Translations under genes and position numbers: made by a program
The notes under the pieces: generated by a model
Seen by the model: only the letters and a program-made list of their open reading frames with translations
Told to the model about the DNA's origin: nothing
The model's database searches: none
Shown here: positions 60,875-64,000 of the stretch, in pieces
Position numbering within the stretch: the first letter of the stretch is position 1
Layout of the letters: every line of letters starts with the position of its first letter
Assembly: GCF_018919395.1 (NCBI RefSeq)
Contig: NZ_JAHLME010000004.1
Span: 372,001 to 436,000 of the forward strand
Source of the DNA: Geomonas azotofigens
GTDB taxonomy: Bacteria; Desulfobacterota; Desulfuromonadia; Geobacterales; Geobacteraceae
Reading direction: 5' to 3'
DNA: 64,000 nt

Positions 60875-60895
60875 TTTCATGTAATCCGCTACCGA

Positions 60896-61159
60896 CTAGG
60901 CCAGGGTGTTGACCAGTTTGGTGAGGCGGGAAACGTTCCTGGAAGCGTTGGAGGAGTGGATGATCCCCTTGGTTGCGGCACCGTCGATGACCGGGATGGC
61001 GGCAGCCAGAGCGGCCTTTGCAGCATCCTGATCCTTGGTGGCAACCGCTTCGCGGACGCGCTTGATGAAAGTGCGCAGGGTAGAACGCTCGTGCTTGTTG
61101 CGCTCAGTCCTCTTTGCGGTCTGCTTGATCCTCTTCATTGCCGATTTATGATTTGCCAA
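60896..61159 (-). CDS. rpsT: 30S ribosomal protein S20, TTG start
   Basis: The protein has 87 aa, very basic, with the S20 pattern ([50 protein letters not shown]). It binds 16S rRNA early in 30S assembly. Translation starts at TTG (61157-61159) with GGAGG 7 nt upstream. The E. coli rpsT also starts with UUG, and that weak start is part of S20 autogenous control, so the same may apply here. A strong promoter lies at 61211-61241. It is a single-gene unit, convergent with holA. Confidence 0.98.
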   Translation of the reverse strand: MANHKSAMKRIKQTAKRTERNKHERSTLRTFIKRVREAVATKDQDAAKAALAAAIPVIDGAATKGIIHSSNASRNVSRLTKLVNTLA

Positions 61160-61210
61160 ACTGCACCTCCGGTATTTTAAATGTAGCTTTTAGGTTTTTT
61201 TGAAAGAGGG

Positions 61211-61241
61211 ATTATATAACACCCAGGCGGAGTAGAGTCAA
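61211..61241 (-). promoter_or_regulatory. Strong promoter for rpsT
   Basis: On the minus strand, TTGACT (61236-61241) and TATATA (61213-61218) have a 17-bp spacer; an overlapping TATAAT (61211-61216) is also present. The leader to the TTG start is about 45 nt. Confidence 0.7.
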
Positions 61242-61343
61242 GCATAAAACCGCCCGTAGCCGAAAATATCTCCCGCCACGCGAACAGGTGACCATACCAT
61301 TGTTTCATGCGCAAGGCCAGTAAAAACTCACCCTGGTCACCCC

Positions 61344-61457
61344 GTGTCCATCGTGTCCATCGTGTCCATCGTGTCCATCGTGTCCCCGTGTCCACCGTGT
61401 CCACCGTGTCTGTCCACAGCACAGGGTCCCCCAGTCCTCCAAGTCCCCGTGTCCACC
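61344..61457. repeat. Short relative of the 9-bp tandem array
   Basis: GTGTCCATC-type units occur four times at exact 9-bp spacing (TCCATC at 61347, 61356, 61365, 61374). TCCCCG, TCCACC, TCCACC follow, and a decayed tail contains more GTGTCCACC. It is the same strand and same core as 56416-56592. No gene crosses it; it lies between divergent rpsT and the methyltransferase. Confidence 0.8.
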
Positions 61458-61470
61458 CTAGCGTAGTCGC

Positions 61471-61499
61471 TTGACATTCTACTATCTGAATATTATGCT
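61471..61499 (+). promoter_or_regulatory. Promoter for the methyltransferase
   Basis: A perfect TTGACA (61471-61476) and TATGCT (61494-61499) have a 17-bp spacer. The predicted start near 61506 rules out an initiation at the TTG at 61471. Confidence 0.65.
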
Positions 61500-61539
61500 G
61501 CCGTACACCCAGGGCGCAGCCCCATCAGGAGGAAAAGCC

Positions 61540-62169
61540 ATGTCCGCCGAGAACAAGCGTGACTTCGATGCCGTAGCCGACCAATGGGACCAGGAACCGC
61601 GCCGTCTGAAGCTGGCGCAGGATGTCGTTGCGGCCATGCGCAAAGCCCTCCCCCTTGGCCCCGACATGGATGCCCTGGACTACGGTTGCGGCAGCGGCCT
61701 GGTCACCCTGGGCCTGCGCCCCTTCGTCCGCCGCATCACCGGTGCCGACAGCTCACCCGGGATGCTGGAAGTTCTCAACAAGAAGATCCACGCGCGAGGG
61801 TTGACCAATGTCGTCACCCTGCCGCTCGACCTTGAGCAGCAGCGCCTGGAAGGAAGCTTCGACCTTATCGTCAGCAGCATGACCCTGCACCACGTCCGGG
61901 ACGTCCCCCCCCTCATCGGGGCCCTCGCCAAGGCCTTGAAGCCCGGCGGTTGGCTCGCCCTGGCCGACCTCGAGACCGAGGACGGCCGCTTCCATGACGA
62001 TCCTACCGGCGTTTTGCATCACGGCTTCTCCCGCGAGTTCCTCACCGGCGAGTTCACCAGAAACGGCCTTGCCGATGTGGCCGTCATCACCGCGGCCTCC
62101 ATCGAAAAGCAGGGGGGCGACGGCGCCCCCCGCCGCTATCCCGTCCTCCTCTGCGTCGGCCACAAGTAG
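61540..62169 (+). CDS. Class I SAM-dependent methyltransferase
   Basis: The protein has 209 aa with a Methyltransf_11-like fold: SAM-binding motif I LDYGCGSGLVTLGL near residue 50, GADSSPGMLEVL, and VSSMTLHHVRDV followed by LKPGGWLALADL. The N-terminal FDAVADQWDQEPRRLKLA is typical of small-molecule methyltransferases. The target is not evident. CAGGAGGAAAAGCC lies directly before the ATG at 61540, and the promoter position supports this start. It is a single-gene unit, ended by the hairpin at 62395-62422. Confidence 0.88.
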   Translation: MSAENKRDFDAVADQWDQEPRRLKLAQDVVAAMRKALPLGPDMDALDYGCGSGLVTLGLRPFVRRITGADSSPGMLEVLNKKIHARGLTNVVTLPLDLEQQRLEGSFDLIVSSMTLHHVRDVPPLIGALAKALKPGGWLALADLETEDGRFHDDPTGVLHHGFSREFLTGEFTRNGLADVAVITAASIEKQGGDGAPRRYPVLLCVGHK

Positions 62170-62394
62170 TCCGCAGGCCGCCATACGTCGCAATGTCTCG
62201 GGGGAACTCGGTGAGCGGCCAAACGACATCGCCCACCTAAGCCCCGCACCTGAAGCCGCGTCTCCCTTTGTGATGCTTCAACAAAGAACCATGGGAAGGT
62301 AGAGTGCTGTGCCCACGCAGCGTCGCACTCGAACCCTTACTCCCCCTTCGCGAAGGGGGAGCAAGGGGGATTTGTCTGTAGTAAATGCCTAAAA
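62170..62394. other. Intergenic region after the methyltransferase
   Basis: No gene is supported. It contains CTCCCCCTTCGCGAAGGGGGAG (core 62340-62361), a self-complementary member of the G+C palindrome family also seen after other genes. Confidence 0.5.
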
Positions 62395-62422
62395 AAAGCC
62401 CCCCTCGAGAGAGGGGGGCTTT
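62395..62422. terminator. Bidirectional terminator before the octahaem cytochrome
   Basis: AAAGCCCCCCTC (62395-62406) and GAGGGGGGCTTT (62411-62422) form a 12-bp stem with a 4-nt loop. The A7 tract on the left (62391-62397) gives a U-tract to the minus-strand cytochrome transcript. Confidence 0.8.
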
Positions 62423-62457
62423 CCTGTGTCAACATCCTGTAGCAGCGGCTGTCGCCG

Positions 62458-63849
62458 CTACCAATCTTCCTTCTGCTTCTTGGCCAGCTTCTCCATGAAA
62501 AGCTCCGGAGAGGTCAGCTTCAGGATCTCCTTGTCGGTGTAGCCCAGGTCCTTGAAGTTCAGCACCCCGTTGGGTGCGTGGCAGTTGGCGCAGTAGAGTG
62601 CCTTGGTCTTGGTGACCAGGTGGTTGCTGCCGAAATAAATGGTCTGCCACCCCGGCACCGCCTCCTTGGCGATCTTCTCGGGGTTCTTGAGCCCCAGCGT
62701 CTTGGCCGCCGAAAGAACGCCGGCGCGGGTGTCGCCGTCGGACATCGGCTGGGCGAAATCCATGGAGAGGAGCTCGCCGGTCTGCTTGTTGTAGTAGGCC
62801 TTGCCCTGGAAGATCTTGAACGGCGTGATCTTGCTCTTGCCGTCCTTCTTGCTCCCCTTGGGGCCGATGAAGTGCGGGGTGTTCTTCACGGTGCCGTTGT
62901 ACCAGGCGTAGACCGGCGCGGTCTCGTTGGCCTCCTTCTTCAGCGTGGTCGGCTCGTAGAATTTGTCCGGCGTCTGCTCCCACACCGTGAAGTCCTTGGC
63001 GAAGGCGCCGCCGGTGCGCGGGATGTGGCAGGTCTGGCAGGCGATCTTGGCACAGTGGCGGTTCAAGTCGGCGTCCTTGTGCGGCTTGACACCGTGGCAG
63101 GAGGTGTCGGCGCAGGAGACGAAAACGCCGTCGTTGGCCCAGTTGTTGGGATCGTGGCCGGTCGGCATCTTGTGGTTCTTCGCCTTGTGGCAATCGACGC
63201 AGACGAGGCCCTTGGCGGCGTGGGCATCGGTCTCCCTGGTGAAGGTGAAGCCGCGCTTGACGATGACGCCGCCGCCGGCCGCCTCGTGACAGACCATGCA
63301 GTTCTTGACCGTCGGCTTGCCGATGGCGAGGGCTGCCTTGACGCTACGGTCCTGCCCCATGACCACCTCGCCCTTCTCGTTCTTGAAGGGCTTTCTCTGG
63401 CGGAAATCGTAGTCGGTGGAGTGGCAGACCAGGCAGTCGACGGCGGCCTCGGCCGCGGCGCCGGTACTGCCGACGTCGGAGAGGTGATTGCCGGGGTGGC
63501 AGGTGTTGCAGCCGGAGAACTTGCTCTTGCCCGTCACCGGGCTCTTGGGGATCTCCTTCAGGTTGTTGACGATGTCGTTGCCGTTGCACATGACGTAGAT
63601 GCGGTTCTTCATCCCGTACTCTTCCTTGGGATTGAGCCCATCGACGTTGGTCACCTTGGATGCGTGCTTCCAGTGCACGGTATCCAGGAACCCCTTGGCG
63701 CTGCCGGGGTGGCACTCCTCGCAGGTCTCCGGCCCCTTGTAGCCGCTTTTCTCGATCGATTCCTTGCCCGGATGCGCGCCTGCCGCCAAGGCGGTCGTGG
63801 CCGCCAAGGCGAGGCAGAACACTGCCGCTGTCACACGTATCTTACTCAT
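62458..63849 (-). CDS. Periplasmic eight-haem c-type cytochrome
   Basis: The precursor has 463 aa with a signal peptide of about 23 residues (ending ALAAG). Seven CXXCH sites lie at residues 43-47, 114-118, 139-143, 184-188, 217-221, 271-275 and 420-424. An eighth haem site at 246-252 is the rarer CX4CH form (CADTSCH). Extra His residues for distal ligands are plentiful. The uneven spacing, with a 145-residue gap before the last haem, resembles catalytic multihaem enzymes such as octahaem tetrathionate reductase-like proteins more than simple wires; this is inference. AGGAGGGG lies 6 nt before the ATG at 63849, so the longer frame to 63891 is rejected. Confidence 0.9.
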   Translation of the reverse strand: MSKIRVTAAVFCLALAATTALAAGAHPGKESIEKSGYKGPETCEECHPGSAKGFLDTVHWKHASKVTNVDGLNPKEEYGMKNRIYVMCNGNDIVNNLKEIPKSPVTGKSKFSGCNTCHPGNHLSDVGSTGAAAEAAVDCLVCHSTDYDFRQRKPFKNEKGEVVMGQDRSVKAALAIGKPTVKNCMVCHEAAGGGVIVKRGFTFTRETDAHAAKGLVCVDCHKAKNHKMPTGHDPNNWANDGVFVSCADTSCHGVKPHKDADLNRHCAKIACQTCHIPRTGGAFAKDFTVWEQTPDKFYEPTTLKKEANETAPVYAWYNGTVKNTPHFIGPKGSKKDGKSKITPFKIFQGKAYYNKQTGELLSMDFAQPMSDGDTRAGVLSAAKTLGLKNPEKIAKEAVPGWQTIYFGSNHLVTKTKALYCANCHAPNGVLNFKDLGYTDKEILKLTSPELFMEKLAKKQKEDW

Positions 63850-64000
63850 CGAAGCCCCTCCTGTTGTCTTTGGTGGCTGTCCCTTACTCATTCATCGTTA
63901 TCGGCACACCAGGATAATAGTTTAGTGTTTTGCCGAGGTATGTCGAGCACTTCGTCGCGACAATTTTCCGGCTCGTCTTGTGTCAATGCGCCTGCCGCTG
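63850..64000. other. Upstream region of the octahaem cytochrome
   Basis: No gene is seen in the last 150 bp. On the minus strand TCGACA with TAAACT at 16 bp (about 63923-63950) is a weak promoter candidate for the cytochrome. A consensus TTGACA is also present further up (about 63980) without a good -10 at the right distance. Confidence 0.3.

Noticed and set aside
61177-61422. Minus-strand frame through the short 9-bp array
   Set aside because: It covers the rpsT promoter and leader and reads as Thr-Arg-Trp repeats created by the array.

Overview
The window looks like chromosomal DNA of a Geobacter-type bacterium (Desulfuromonadia/Geobacterales, Geobacter/Citrifermentans/Geomonas group). The evidence is high G+C content, periplasmic multihaem c-type cytochromes, several PilZ and receiver proteins, a large non-classical chemosensory cluster, and dispersed intergenic repeats built from short palindromic arms. 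The assignment comes from gene content and style, not from a database search. No tRNA, rRNA, CRISPR array, prophage, transposase or origin could be supported.

Layout. 0.6-5.1 kb: an RNase E/G-type ribonuclease with a very long Ala/Lys/Glu tail, an outer-membrane barrel, the fluoride channel CrcB and a DUF190 protein. 5.1-13.9 kb: 2-oxoglutarate dehydrogenase E1, E2 and E3, then lipB and a Lon-like protease; lipB supplies the lipoyl group that E2 needs. 14-23.9 kb: a lipid kinase, three PilZ proteins, a CheV/glycosyltransferase pair, a molybdopterin oxidoreductase next to a tri-haem cytochrome, GreB and an NRDE protein. 24-30.6 kb: a lipoprotein, a three-gene ABC importer, hisI and hisG. 30.8-41.2 kb, mostly on the minus strand: a 991-residue orphan, a quinone reductase, two small proteins, ATP- and GTP-type PEP carboxykinases in tandem, a plus-strand rubredoxin and a class V aminotransferase. 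41.5-42.8 kb: the GTPase Der.

42.9-56.3 kb is the most distinctive region: thirteen consecutive plus-strand genes forming a chemosensory system. It has CheA, two CheW proteins, CheR, CheB, three CheY-like receivers, and a set of unusual partners: a DUF4388-receiver protein, an ExeA/GspA-type ATPase, a zinc-ribbon/receiver protein, a HEAT-repeat protein that probably starts at CTG, and a coiled-coil GAF protein. It contains no chemoreceptor and no flagellar gene, so it probably controls something other than swimming. 56.7-64 kb: leuS, lptE, holA, rpsT (TTG start), a methyltransferase and an eight-haem cytochrome.

At least five intergenic repeat families occur: GTTCTAC heptads with inverted arms (three copies), CGCAAAG-type (two clusters), a CCATTGGCCACGGAG hairpin (two near-identical copies), a 9-bp TCCACC array (20 perfectly phased copies plus a shorter relative), and CCCTCCCCC-type palindromes. 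Start sites were moved from the longest frame wherever a ribosome binding site, signal peptide, promoter position or family length argued for it. Promoter calls are by-eye matches to the sigma-70 consensus.
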